Part shown: positions 22,958 to 32,810 of the stretch, piece by piece | How the letters are laid out: every line of letters begins with the position of its first letter | Numbering within the stretch: the stretch's first letter is position 1 | Source: Aphidius gifuensis | Lineage: Eukaryota > Arthropoda > Insecta > Hymenoptera > Braconidae | NCBI RefSeq assembly: GCF_014905175.1 | Contig: NC_057789.1 | Coordinates: 10,864,040 to 10,928,039 of the forward strand | DNA length: 64,000 nucleotides | Direction of reading: 5' to 3' | Translations under genes and position numbers: made by a program | The notes under the pieces: generated by a model | Told to the model about the DNA's origin: nothing | Databases searched by the model: none | The model's input: the letters and a program-made list of their open reading frames with translations, nothing else

Positions 22958-24192
22958 TTAAACGAGCTTGCGTGCTGAACCAATAATTGGATTATATTCA
23001 GCAATTCGATCATGTAAAATCAAACAATAAGCTGATGTTTGAGCTGGAAATTGTGTTGTTGATTCAAATTTAAGTCGAATATCTACTGGTCCAGATTTTA
23101 AAAATTCATTTTGCTTTGAACAATCTATGACAATAAGTAGAGCTTCTTCCAAAAATTTTTGTCTTGTAAATAATGGTTGTAGTGTTTCTGTGTAATAGTA
23201 GGAAGCTTGGAAATATGCAAACATATCATATAATAATGAAAATTGATTATGAGCAAAATCAATATTTAAATTTCCATAAGGGTATGATTGTGAATTTAAA
23301 AACAGCTTAACATCACGCAAGTTACAATAATCAAAAACACTTGAATTGTTTGTTACAGAGTTTTTTTGTCCTGTTTGGAAGCCTAAAATTATGTATCTCG
23401 GTTTTTCCAATTGTGTTGATGTTTTCACACTTCAATTTTGCTTTGTAGTTGCAGGTAATAGTGGATACTCGTACAATTCCCATGTACGAAAACTGATTGC
23501 TATGGATGGATCCTTAGCAATGTAATTTAAAAAATGAATTTTCTGCTTATCAGACACTTTGATATATGGAACGATCCATTCCACCTTTTGAAGTTTAATT
23601 TGTATTTTTTCGCCACTTTTTCCTTACGCAGGTTGTTCTTGTAGACAGGCATTCACATCACTATTTGCTCTTATTAGGATGAGTTCATGTTTTGCATTTA
23701 TAATTATTTTTTTATAATCTTCAGCAAATCCTAGAAGCAGGCTCAGTGGTATTGATATATCAAAATAACCACTCGAATCGAATAATGATTCTTCATCAGA
23801 CATTAACCATCCGGCATTTTCCAATATGTATTTTGATTTGGACTTAAGGAAATATATACTTTTATAAGAGTCGTAAGACCAACATTTTTGCTCCGATCAA
23901 TTTTAATTGCATTTATCTCATAGCGGATTTCTTCAAACATGTTTGCTATTGCCATTCGTACCAATGAAGTTGTTTTTGGCACAGATTTTCCGTCACTTGT
24001 AAGAAATTGTCCAGTAATATGAAGTGAACTTTTACTTGGTAGTACACATAAATCTTGATGTTGAATTCCAATACGGATTTCATCGTTGTTATTAAATGTT
24101 GAAGAGCCATAAGGCTGATGAGCATGTAACTCACAATGGGCGATCGATTTATCAAAAATGATCGGTTCTTGTATACTTAAAATTTCATCCAT
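22958..24192 (-). pseudogene. Maverick major capsid protein (double jelly-roll type)
   Basis: From ATG 24192 the product starts MDEILSIQEPIIFDKSIAHC and continues HAHQPYGSSTFNN ... DLCVLPSKSSLHITG, the conserved opening of the Maverick major capsid protein. About 410 codons to TAA at 22958 is near the expected length. The frame changes near 23815, a TAA stands at 23624-23626 and a TGA at about 23432-23434; everything else stays in one frame. The protein would form the hexon-like shell. It is first in the minus-strand capsid block, read after the minor capsid and protease genes. Confidence 0.85.
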
Positions 24193-24436
24193 GGTGTAAT
24201 ACAAAAAAAGCAACAAAATGACACTTTTATTTCCGTAGATGTTGTTGACGTAGACTGAGACCGAGACTCTTGAGAAACTGAATACTCTGATGAGTTATCG
24301 CTTTGCTTCCTTGCTTTTGACTGATTTTTTTTTAACATAATGTCTCGCATTTATAGCTTTGCCCAATTATTTTATTATAATGTTTATTCTTTTTTTCTTT
24401 TTTTTTAAAAAAAAACGATGCCCATATTTTTTTTTC

Positions 24437-25129
24437 CTATTTGACACTTTTAATGTGTAGTCGAATTGTAATCGTTTCTCCACGGAAATTCACAATTTCA
24501 CCATCCTGATCGACAATTTTCAATTGCAATTGATGTATTGCTTGCACTGTGACTGGCAGATAAATGACATGAGATGGTACTTCAACAATTTTATATCCAG
24601 GAGGCACAACTGGGAAAAATTCATGTATTGTGTGAACTTTGTGCTGATTCATATATGCACCAGTTGTTATGTTACACTAAATTTGGAGTGTATTGACCTT
24701 TAATATGGCAACAGGCAAGTCAGATTTATGTAGAATATCAGCTTCGAGGATTCGTTTTGTAAAGCCCAACAATCTTCCAATCGAGTCTTCTAGTTCAAAA
24801 TGAATACGTTTGTTACATTTAACCTCACGATGTAGTTCATTGTTATTTGGTTTAATACTATCAGTAACGTCACTCTGACATATTGCTTTTTGGATATAAC
24901 TTTCAATATCCTCAATTTCATAACTTCCTGTTGGAATTGTAATCAGTTTACAACCTTCAATGTAGACTTTATTGTTACCAACGTCAATATTCGGTATAGA
25001 ATTAAATTTTGTAAACTCGACAAGCCCAGCAACATAATTTTTATTTGCTGACAACTCAATCGGCGGGAAGTATTGTGTTTCAAGAGTCGATGACCTGCCC
25101 GACAATGTCAACGTAAATGAATCATCCAT
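24437..25129 (-). pseudogene. Maverick minor capsid (penton-like) protein, one nonsense codon
   Basis: From ATG 25129 the frame reads MDDSFTLTLSGRSSTLETQY, then PPIELSANKNYVAGLVEF and later EDSIGRLLGF. This is the single jelly-roll minor capsid protein of Mavericks. A TAG at 24677-24679 splits it. The same frame continues to 24437 with HTIHEFFPVVPPGYKIVEVP and TIRLHIKS, so only one substitution separates it from an open gene of about 230 codons. It lies between the protease and the major capsid gene on the same strand. Confidence 0.85.
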
Positions 25130-25163
25130 GACTAATGATTATTTTAGCATGTGTCATGATTAT

Positions 25164-25526
25164 TTATACTCTCTTGCCAGCCAGAAATTTGAGACATAGA
25201 TGACCGCAAACAATTGTATTATAATTTTGATATTTTTCATAATTATATTTAATGCTACCAACACCGAGATAATTAATCAGCTTTTGTGGAGGCTTCAAAT
25301 CACCAAAGCTATCGAAATAAATGACATCATTGAGCCGTTTTTTGTATGCAACCCAATGTGTACCAGCACCATCTTTATTATCAAGATTTACAATTGCTGA
25401 TTCATTTTCACGAGGACCAGTTATTGGTAAACCATTTCTCATGAAAACTCCTCGGAAATAAAGAATTTTAAAAGCTTTGGCGTATTTGATGATATCAATA
25501 TTTGTGAGAGCTCGATGTGGTAGCAT
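25164..25526 (-). CDS. Maverick adenovirus-type cysteine protease
   Basis: An uninterrupted 120-codon frame from ATG 25526. The catalytic His lies in GTHWVAYKK (about residue 57), the acidic partner in IYFDSFGDLKPP (about residue 71), and the nucleophile Cys in NTIVCGHLCLKFL (about residue 108). This is the adenain/C5 fold order His-Asp-Cys. The length is somewhat short but within what insect Maverick proteases show. The role in the family is maturation of capsid precursors. It stands 34 bases upstream of the minor capsid start in the same direction. Confidence 0.85.
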   Translation of the reverse strand: MLPHRALTNIDIIKYAKAFKILYFRGVFMRNGLPITGPRENESAIVNLDNKDGAGTHWVAYKKRLNDVIYFDSFGDLKPPQKLINYLGVGSIKYNYEKYQNYNTIVCGHLCLKFLAGKRV

Positions 25527-25579
25527 TACAAGTTTTTTTTCTTATTTACATTTTTTGCGGGCTTTAAAAAAAGACCTAG

Positions 25580-25930
25580 TCATCTTCTATAAGGAGATAA
25601 AAATAATCCTTTGCTTAATACAATTGATTTCATTTTCTTATTATGACGTCGATTTTCTCGTAGTAATTTTTTTGCTGCATGTACAACATTTATTGTCTTT
25701 GAAATTGTTGCTGCACCACCCATCATAGCACCAGATGCACTTAATCCAGCAAATAGTGGTAATAAAAATGGTAGTATACTACCATCACTGTTATTTTCTT
25801 TATTCAATAATAATGGTTAAGAGGTAAAATTAGTGGTAAACAAATTTTTTTTTTCCACCAACTCTTTTGACAGTAACACGTGCACTTTCCAGAACCGTCT
25901 TTATTGGATCGATGATTCCAGGCTTTATAG
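25580..25930 (-). pseudogene. Maverick small hydrophobic-basic virion protein
   Basis: The C-terminal part reads PFLLPLFAGLSASGAMMGGA, a glycine/alanine-rich membrane-like stretch, followed by a basic tail with HAAKKLLRENRRHNKKMKS and GLFLSPYRR. This is a recurrent Maverick protein comparable in layout to the adenoviral pX/pVI-type core proteins. An N-terminal piece (PGIIDPIKTVLESARVTVKR) lies at about 25925-25860. An A run of ten and a TGA near 25810 separate the two parts, so the gene is frameshifted. Confidence 0.6.
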
Positions 25931-25934
25931 ATTG

Positions 25935-26400
25935 TTATGATATAATCCTGTTGAGACTTGTTAAATACTTTTTATATTTTCGTTTTGGGATGATTTTATC
26001 TTTTTTATCATTCTTTTCAGTTGTTTGTATTTTCTTGATTTTATGATGGATTGTTTTATTCTTTTTGATTCTATTGAAACTGATACCAGGTTTCGTTTTC
26101 AAATTCATTGCAGTTGTCACACCCCAAGCTAAGGCTCTTTCACCAAGTGACGAATCTTTGGCAAATACACGTTGCCAAGCTTTATCGGCAAGTATTTTAT
26201 CAGCTATATGTCGTTCTTCAAGATTGTCAGGATTTTTTGAGTAGCTTATATCATGCTGACGACAATGTTCATCCAACGGATTAACATCGTGATCACCACG
26301 AGCTAATCTTTTATCGAGCTTTGTCCCCGGACCACAATAATTATACTGCGGAACGTGTAATTCAAATGGCAGGCTATTGATGATACTGTTCAACCCTCCT
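25935..26400 (-). CDS. Maverick PLA2-like protein
   Basis: About 150 codons. YNYCGPGTKL is the calcium-loop type motif and DEHCRQHDISY holds the His-Asp catalytic dyad, the arrangement of the secreted/parvoviral VP1-type phospholipase A2 domain. A basic Lys-rich tail follows. The only upstream start in the open frame is a TTG (26393); no ATG precedes the domain, so the true start is uncertain or lost. The domain is known from Maverick/adintovirus-like elements, where it is thought to help with membrane passage. Motif residues look intact. Confidence 0.7.
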
Positions 26401-26560
26401 TCCTTCTTTTTTTTTATCTTTTTTTTTTATTTTTTTTTTGCAGGTTGATGCTTAATAATTGTCTTCGAAGAACTAACTTCATTCAATAAAATCCCAAGTA
26501 TTTATATGTTTTCACGTTAGTACAGATTAAGCTGGCAGCTTGTTCAGTTGTAAGAAAAAC

Positions 26561-27320
26561 ATGGAATTTCAAGAACATCCATCAAAGTTGCCAGTCATTA
26601 ATTTTGATCAAATTGTGCAAAAAACTGCTCCAAAAAAACCGTGTGAAAAAAGACATGAAAGTTTATAACCGAATAGTGTGAGAGGTGTATTTTGAGGATT
26701 TCAAATTCTAGCAAAACAAACGCTCTTTTCGCAATAATAATTCACCCAAATCGATTGAGATTTGAGAATGTTTATGTGTATTCCAAATCGCTTAATCAAC
26801 CAAAGTACAAATTTCTCGAAAAAATTATTAATAATGTTGAAGAAATTGGTTATTTTCCATTCAATGAACATGAGAAAGTTATTCAACCTGAAAAAGCTAG
26901 ACCAATGTCACTGATGATTTTCGATGATATGTCTACAGAAAAACAAGATAATGTTCGAGCATTTTTTTGCATGGGTAGAGATCAAGCAGTTGATAGTTTT
27001 TATTTATCTCAGACCTAAGCTCACATACCCAAACATTTGATGCGAGATAATGCCAATTTTTTTGTACTTTTTCGTCAAGATGAAAGAAATTTAAAGCATA
27101 TATACATTGATCATGTAAATACTGACATGGAAAATTTCGCAATATATGCTTGACATGTTGGAATAAAGATAAATATGGATTTCTCGTGATTGACAAAGAT
27201 AGTGACATTAATGATGGCCGATACAGGAGAGGTTTTGATTGTTATATAAACATTACAAACGATTCTGCTGAAAATACAGTTTCTCCCTCTGCTACCACCA
27301 CTGGTACATCTACTACCTAA
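26561..27320 (+). pseudogene. Maverick FtsK/HerA-type packaging ATPase, broken
   Basis: Starts MEFQEHPSKLPVINFDQIV at ATG 26561. A TAA at 26666-26668 and a TGA at 26693-26695 precede a frame change. The Walker A region then reads ISNSSKTNAL, with Ser where the P-loop Gly is expected before Lys-Thr. VYVYSKSLNQPKYKFLEK and the Walker B segment PMSLMIFDDMS follow, then FFCMGRDQAVDSFYLSQT, a further TAA at about 27016 and a frameshift near 27130 before a Ser/Thr-rich end at 27318-27320. The family pumps the genome into the capsid. The gene is dead here. Confidence 0.85.
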
Positions 27321-27432
27321 AAAAAAAAAAAAAATATCAGATAATTTAGACTAATATTATACGATATATAGTAAAAATTCCAAAATAAAAGACAGTAGGA
27401 TTGTGTACTGTGAACTGTCAACAGCATCTATC

Positions 27433-28435
27433 ATGGAGCATACAAACTTACATGCTGAAAAATCATTATTGCATGAAATTGAAAAAGCAAGTGACTCTAT
27501 AAGACCTAAACATAAATTAATTAAATATGGTCGAGTTGAAAATGAAAGAATAACAAGTGAGGTGTTAGGACCTTTAACTGAGCCTTTAAAAAAAAAGCTA
27601 TCAGATGTATCAAAACAAAAACCAGCACCAAGTTCCAGTAAAAATCAAGCAATAAAAAAAAATAATGCTAAAAAAAAAGACAAAGAATACACGACAGAAG
27701 AAGAAGAAGAAAAATCAATATTGACAAATAATAATGAAAAAATTGATATTGATCCCTTAATTTTTCATAAGGATAATATGAGTGATGCTGATGATGATGA
27801 CACAGACGACGATATAACGGAGAAAAAAAAAAATTTGGATGATGAAGAAGCACCTTGAAAGGCAAAAATCAATAAATTCTCATGATCAGGCTCAAAATAC
27901 AATGTACACCATTCAAAAATTAAAAAAAAACAAATTATCGTCTGGTAATTCAATGATTGAAATAAAAAATCACCATATTTATGTGAAAGATAAAATTCAT
28001 CCGGCTACTCAAGGTCTCTTGGAGTTATCATTTCAACAATCACCTAATGCATCTATTATTCGGAAAGTTGATCGAGAAATTTTTATTGAAATTATAAAAT
28101 TAACAAATGCACATCGTAAAAATTTCAAACCTGATGGTGCATTTCTGACAAACAGAACACAAAAATATAAAAATTATGTATCACTGTTTGTCAAGTTTTT
28201 GAGAAAACAAAAAGTAGAGAGCAAAAAAGGTTCAGCACTTGTATTACCAAAATACAAAACACTACAAAAAAATAAGAAAATAAATAATACAAATTATATA
28301 TATTGGGATGATCCCAATGAGCTTGTCAATCGTCTTCAATTACTTGTAGCTTCAGAAAAAGCTGGCAATAATAGTCACGCTAATGAAATTCTTTCAATTA
28401 TTGAAGAATTAAGAGAAGCTGGTATTATTTGTTAA
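27433..28435 (+). pseudogene. Maverick-associated ORF (acidic N-part, conserved C-part), frameshifted
   Basis: The first part from ATG 27433 (MEHTNLHAEKSLLHEIEKAS) becomes Lys- then Glu/Asp-rich and stops at 27858. The overlapping next frame (from about 27839) carries the conserved part: GLLELSFQQSPN, FIEIIKLTNAHRKNF, YIYWDDPNELVNRLQLLVAS and EILSIIEELREAGIIC. This C-terminal motif set marks a widespread insect Maverick protein of unknown role. The one-base shift sits in or near an A run around 27825-27850, so slippage, decay or sequencing error are possible. Confidence 0.7.
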
Positions 28436-28493
28436 TATATATGTTCATTCAGTCTTTAATGTACAGTCATTAAAAGGACATTGGAGTGGAATA

Positions 28494-28715
28494 ATGTCTA
28501 GTGTTGATATATTCGGACGTCAATTATCAAATAAACGAAAATATTCTATCAGAGGAAAAAGTGATGGCGATGCAATAAGAGGACCACCTGGAGAAGGTTT
28601 CAAATTTACAGAAGACGGAAATTATGACATTGCAGCAAAAAAATTATGTCACATTGCTGATGCTCAAGACATGAATGATGCAGTTTTAAAAAAAAGTAGC
28701 ACTGATTGTGATTAA
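28494..28715 (+). pseudogene. Maverick-associated protein with collagen-like start, truncated
   Basis: A 73-codon frame, MSSVDIFGRQLSNKRKYSIR, with one Gly-Pro-Pro-Gly stretch (GPPGEGFKFTEDGNYD) and AKKLCHIADAQDMNDAV. The layout matches the start of a longer, fibre-like Maverick protein that continues as a coiled coil. Here the sequence stops at TAA just before the junction with a foreign gag fragment, so the C-terminal part has been lost. Confidence 0.55.
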
Positions 28716-28721
28716 AAATGA

Positions 28722-29679
28722 GGGTCATATACCAGGTTAACGCTGGGCCTTTCATACGGAAAGACATGGTTAGCAACAGTGCGTGATAACTCGCTCCTGT
28801 TCACAACTTAGCCTGTTTCACCCGATAAAGAAATTCTTTCACGTCCTCTCCAGGGTGGCCTGAATAAGACAACCTCTGGCTTCCTAAGATCCTCAACAAA
28901 TTAGGCATGCTGTGATTGTGGGTGTTGGTCCCTGAAATATAAAAGTCCTCATCTAGGGGTGTAATTACGCGCCTAGGCGCCTGATAACGGGGTTCGTTAC
29001 ACGCAGGTGGGTTGTGGGTCAATCCTTCCTCAGGTGGGTTGGTACGAGCGGATGCGACAGGCTCATGGTTTGGGACATTGTCATCTAAACCTGCATACCG
29101 AATTTGTAATATATTATTGAACCGCTTGGTCACGCACAGGCGACAATCGCTACGATAGCCGCCACCAGTGTGAAGTTCATGATCGTTCGTAGGGCTAGAG
29201 GTTAAGGCAAGTGGGTCAGTCTTCCTGTGGGTGGCCGAGTACCTAAACCCAACTGTACTCCGATGAACTGCAGGGTCGTTGATAACTGGCTTCGGCGGTA
29301 GTTTGGTAGGATTTTTTTGGGGGCGGGGGGGGGGCTGGTTGACTAATGAGGATAACTCTTGGTCAGTAACCGGGGCTGCGTTCTGAGAAGGTGGGGTAGG
29401 AACACGGTCTTCACCAGATGGTCTGGATATAGCTCCGAGATCCTCTGGTAAAGGACCTGAGACAAAAATGTTAACAGGGGGAATCCCGGTTATTTTCTTA
29501 CGACCGCGGGTGTTTCTCTCCTTCACTAGTCGAATCCGCTGGAGTCTCTTTGACTTCAAGTTGGTCTGACTGAGCCTTCGGTTTCCACCCTCTACGCTTG
29601 GGTATGGTACCTGATGGTCCAGGGGTGAGAATGTATCCTCATCATCCATGATAGCACCAGTAAGGATCGTATGTGGCAT
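28722..29679 (-). pseudogene. Ty3/gypsy-type gag, 5' part
   Basis: From ATG 29679 (MPHTILTGAIMDDEDTFSPL) the frame is Pro/Arg-rich. It then shows LLRILGSQRLSYSGHPGEDV and EFLYRVKQAKL, the gypsy gag matrix/capsid pattern (F/YSG, GED, FLxRV). After a TGA at 28801-28803 a shifted frame continues ASYHALLLTMSFRMKGPALT followed by WY, also typical gag, up to the border with the Maverick at about 28722. The rest of the element is missing. Confidence 0.65.
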
Positions 29680-30035
29680 TTGCAAAAATTAAGGCAATTT
29701 GATTGACGCAGGTAAAACAAAAGTCAATGAGAAAGTTGACTGTGAGTTAAACACAACAACAAACAAACAAAACAAAAAAAAAAAATAAAATGTAATCCAG
29801 ATAAATCTTTCAAAGTACTAAACTGCACATATAATATTCCGAAACTCATAATCTTACGACTTAACAGGTTCGCGCGCGATTAACTACTGAATAATCAGAC
29901 ACCCTGCGCCGGCTTATATAGTGGTCAGTGAGCAAATCCAAGGATGGGGAAAATTCTGGCCACAAGTAGGGATAACAACCTACTCCTCACTCGGGAGAAG
30001 AAGGGAATCTTTAGGAGGGGATGGCTCCCACTCCT
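29680..30035 (-). promoter_or_regulatory. Leader and TATA-type promoter of the gag element
   Basis: On the minus strand CACTATATAAGCCGGCGC (about 29922-29905) is a good TATA box about 240 bases upstream of the gag ATG. Upstream lies a CT-rich segment with GGAGCCATCCC-type words also present in the solo LTR at 54190-55166. No primer binding site was found between TATA and gag, so the LTR/leader border is unclear. Confidence 0.45.
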
Positions 30036-30039
30036 TCCA

Positions 30040-31020
30040 ACGAAGCTTTCATTAATTCTTTATGCCTAATTAATTGTAAAAATAAAATGGAAATTGAATT
30101 TACCGAAAAGCTGACTAATTAATAGTAAAATTTAATTTCGTAATATAATAATTAATCATTAGAACAATTATTGAAGAAGGGCCGACCAGTTATTACAGTA
30201 AAATTTAATTATCCATAGGATAATCAGTCTTTTATCAATCATAAAACAATATTTAAGGAGGGCCGACTACATAATACAATAAAAATCAAATTATCATAAC
30301 ATAATTAGTCGTGGAATAAATGGGAATTATTATTTTAGGTGGGCTTGACTAATTATTACAATCAACGGATCGCACATAATCAGTCGTAAAATAAATGGGA
30401 ATAAATATTTCTCTGGAGAGCTGAGAAATATTTGCTGCTACAATATTTGCTATTACAATAAAAATTAATTTATCGTAAGATAATTAGTCGTGGAATAAAT
30501 GGGAATTATTATTTCAGGTTGGCTTGACTAATTATTACAATCAACGGATCGCACATAATTAGTCGTAAATTAAATGGAAATCAGTTTCTCCGGTGGGTTG
30601 ACTAATTATTACAACAAAATTTAATTTATTGTGACATAATTAGTCGAAAAATAATTAGGAATTATTATTTTTCCGGTGAGCGGACTAATTATTACAACAA
30701 AAATTAATTTATCGTAACATAATTAGTCGTTGAATGAATAGGGATTAATATTTTTCCAGAGGGCTGACTAATTATTACAATAAAAATTAATTTATCGTAA
30801 CATAATTAGTCGTGGAATAAATGGGAATTATTATTTTAGGTGGGCTTGACTAATTATTACAATCAACGGATCGCACATAATTAGTCGTAAATTAAATGGA
30901 AATCAGTTTCTCCGGTGGGCTGACTAATTACTACACCAAAAATTAATTTATCGTAACATAATTAGTTGCAAAATGAAATGGGAATCAGGTTCCCCATTGG
31001 GCTGACTAACTATAGTTTCT
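30040..31020 (-). repeat. Minisatellite of alternating about 75- and 85-bp units
   Basis: The plus-strand repeat has units joined by GACTAATTATTACAA. One type continues AAATTAATTTATCGTAACAT, the other TCAACGGATCGCACATAATT, and each ends ATAATTAGTCGT + AAATGG(G)AA + TCCGGTGGGCT. Each unit contains its own inverted repeat (GACTAATTATT ... ATAATTAGTC). About ten units are visible, most nearly identical, suggesting recent homogenisation. Confidence 0.8.
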
Positions 31021-31110
31021 CCTTCGTCTTAGAATTAAGTTGAGGGGTTTGCCTGGGTCGCTGAGTATGATAGTTCGTGGAGAGAGGGACGGGTAAAGAA
31101 TATTAAAACT
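31021..31110 (-). mobile_element. Conserved LTR block of the gag element
   Basis: Read on the minus strand: CCCGTCCCTCTCTCCACGAA, then CATACTCAGCGACCCAGGCA and AACCCCTCAACTTAATTC. The solo LTR at 54190-55166 carries almost the same sequence at 54815-54870. The 5' LTR border of this element was not found. Confidence 0.55.
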
Positions 31111-32083
31111 ACGCCACTGAAATGATAAAACAATGGGAAAATAAATCACTCAACAGAACGATAGGTAATGTACTTAAAATTAACCAAGTTTATTTAATAA
31201 TTAAATACGAAAATCTATCAAATATCCAAATACAACACAATAAATGATTGACCAAATACTTTTACTCGTCACAGTACCTTCAGGACAATTGTAATTATGT
31301 CGTGCGGATTGATATCAGAAAAAGCCGGAGTCAATCGTAATTAAAATTTTTTTTTACATTTTCATACACACGAAGTTACCTCCGAATGTACTCATAATCT
31401 AAACGCAAGTGCCAATTTTTTCCGGAGGCTATTGCGTTGATTCACCGAGGTGTGTATTTTTTCTTCTATGTCCGGAGTCACCTTCGTATTAAATGTATGT
31501 ACCTTGTATTTAAACTATATATCTAGCCCGCACATACACCTCTATGCAACATTGCCGGATCTCGGAGGCATGTTCGAACGTCTACCGTCCAGAGCCTGGT
31601 ACTACTGAAGATCGTCAAAAAATGTATATAAGTATAAAACACTGCGCCATCGCTTGAATTTTTTACACACTACAATGTATAATGGATTTTGTGTAAGTGT
31701 TGAAATGACCGCCATCTTAAAATTGCAAAAAAGCATTATTGAACAGATAGAAGGCGATTGGAAATTATCTACATTCATTTATATACAATATGTATGTTGT
31801 ATATTCAATTATATACAATTTTTTATTATAATATTTTTATTTTATATAGGCGCTTTTTATTATAATATTATCAACATGTATCGCAAGCGTTATCGTAAAA
31901 AAACGCCTAATTTTTGTTTTTTTTTTTTTTATCCAGCAAATTATTGAACTTTATACTTTATAATTTTGCCATTTTTTTTATATTTCACTTCTTTTGATTA
32001 TTAAAGTTATGGAAAAAAAATTAACATCTCATCTAAAATTGAGGCTTTCAGTGACATCAATTGTAAAGTTATGTTTTGATTTT
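31111..32083. other. Intergenic; possible first exon at 31670-31790
   Basis: 31330-31640 contains two mixed-composition words (TCCGGAG and TGTCCGGAGTCACCTTCG) repeated at about 31385-31480, i.e. a small diverged duplication. A frame at about 31675-31785 (MYNGFCVSVEMTAILKLQKS) ends near a GT and could be a first exon of the plus-strand gene beginning at 32811, but nothing proves it. Confidence 0.3.
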
Positions 32084-32337
32084 ATTAAATAAACAATTAG
32101 AATTTATAAATAAATAATTCAACAGAAGAAAAAAAATTTTTTTTTTTTACATGGAACTTATTTTTTCTAAATTTTTTATGAGAATTTTCAAAATATACGA
32201 TATTGTTATAAACAAAATTGATTATAAACAATTTGAAGACTAATTGCATTTTTTAATTTATTAATATTAATATATTATTCCTAAATTTTTTTTTTCTGTT
32301 GAATTATTTATTTATAAATTCTAATTGTTTATTTAAT
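32084..32337. repeat. 44-bp perfect inverted repeat enclosing one copy of a direct repeat
   Basis: 32084-32127 (ATTAAATAAACAATTAGAAT...) is the exact reverse complement of 32294-32337. The poly-T-flanked ACATG(G/A)AACTT ... GATATTGTTATAAACAAAA segment following the left arm recurs after the right arm at about 32350-32480, so the block is a mixed inverted/direct repeat, probably a MITE remnant. Confidence 0.65.
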
Positions 32338-32810
32338 AATTTAACAAAAAAAAAATTTTTTTTTTTTACATGAAACTTTCATTTTTTCTGAATTTTATAG
32401 CAAAATTGTTTAAATTAACGATATTGTTATAAACAAAACTTTCTATAAATAATTTAAAGCCCAATTGCAATTTTTAATTTTATAATATTATAATATTTTA
32501 TTTTAATTTAAAATATTATTTTATTTCAATTTCTCGGAATTTCGGCCGTGCAATACGTGTCCATAAGAGCCTATGTATAACCGATCCTTGAAAAATGTCA
32601 ACTTTATTAATTAATTAAAAAAAAAACAACCGACAAAAAAATTTCAAAAAAATTAAGGATTGTGTATTATTACATAAATAATCTACTGTAAAAATTTCAA
32701 AAACTTCTCTGTATTTTCGTTCCGCGTTGGACATGCCTTATTTTAAATAAGAGATATAAACAACAACAAACAATGTCAAAAGTCGTCTAATTTTTTTTTA
32801 TATATATTTA

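Larger units (their letters stand above)
20504..28715. mobile_element. Truncated, decayed Maverick/Polinton (adintovirus-like)
   Basis: A contiguous block of Maverick hallmark genes: the end of a protein-primed family B DNA polymerase, major and minor capsid proteins, an adenovirus-type cysteine protease, a small hydrophobic-basic virion-type protein, a PLA2-like protein, an FtsK/HerA-type packaging ATPase and two Maverick-associated ORFs. The retroviral-type integrase, the polymerase N-terminal two thirds and both terminal inverted repeats are absent. The right side ends at about 28720, where a gypsy-type gag fragment begins. Most genes carry stops or frameshifts, so the copy is dead; the protease and the 263-residue ORF remain open. 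Confidence 0.9.

Noticed and set aside
20040..28800. Maverick terminal inverted repeats and integrase
   Set aside because: Looked for at both sides and not found; the element is called truncated.
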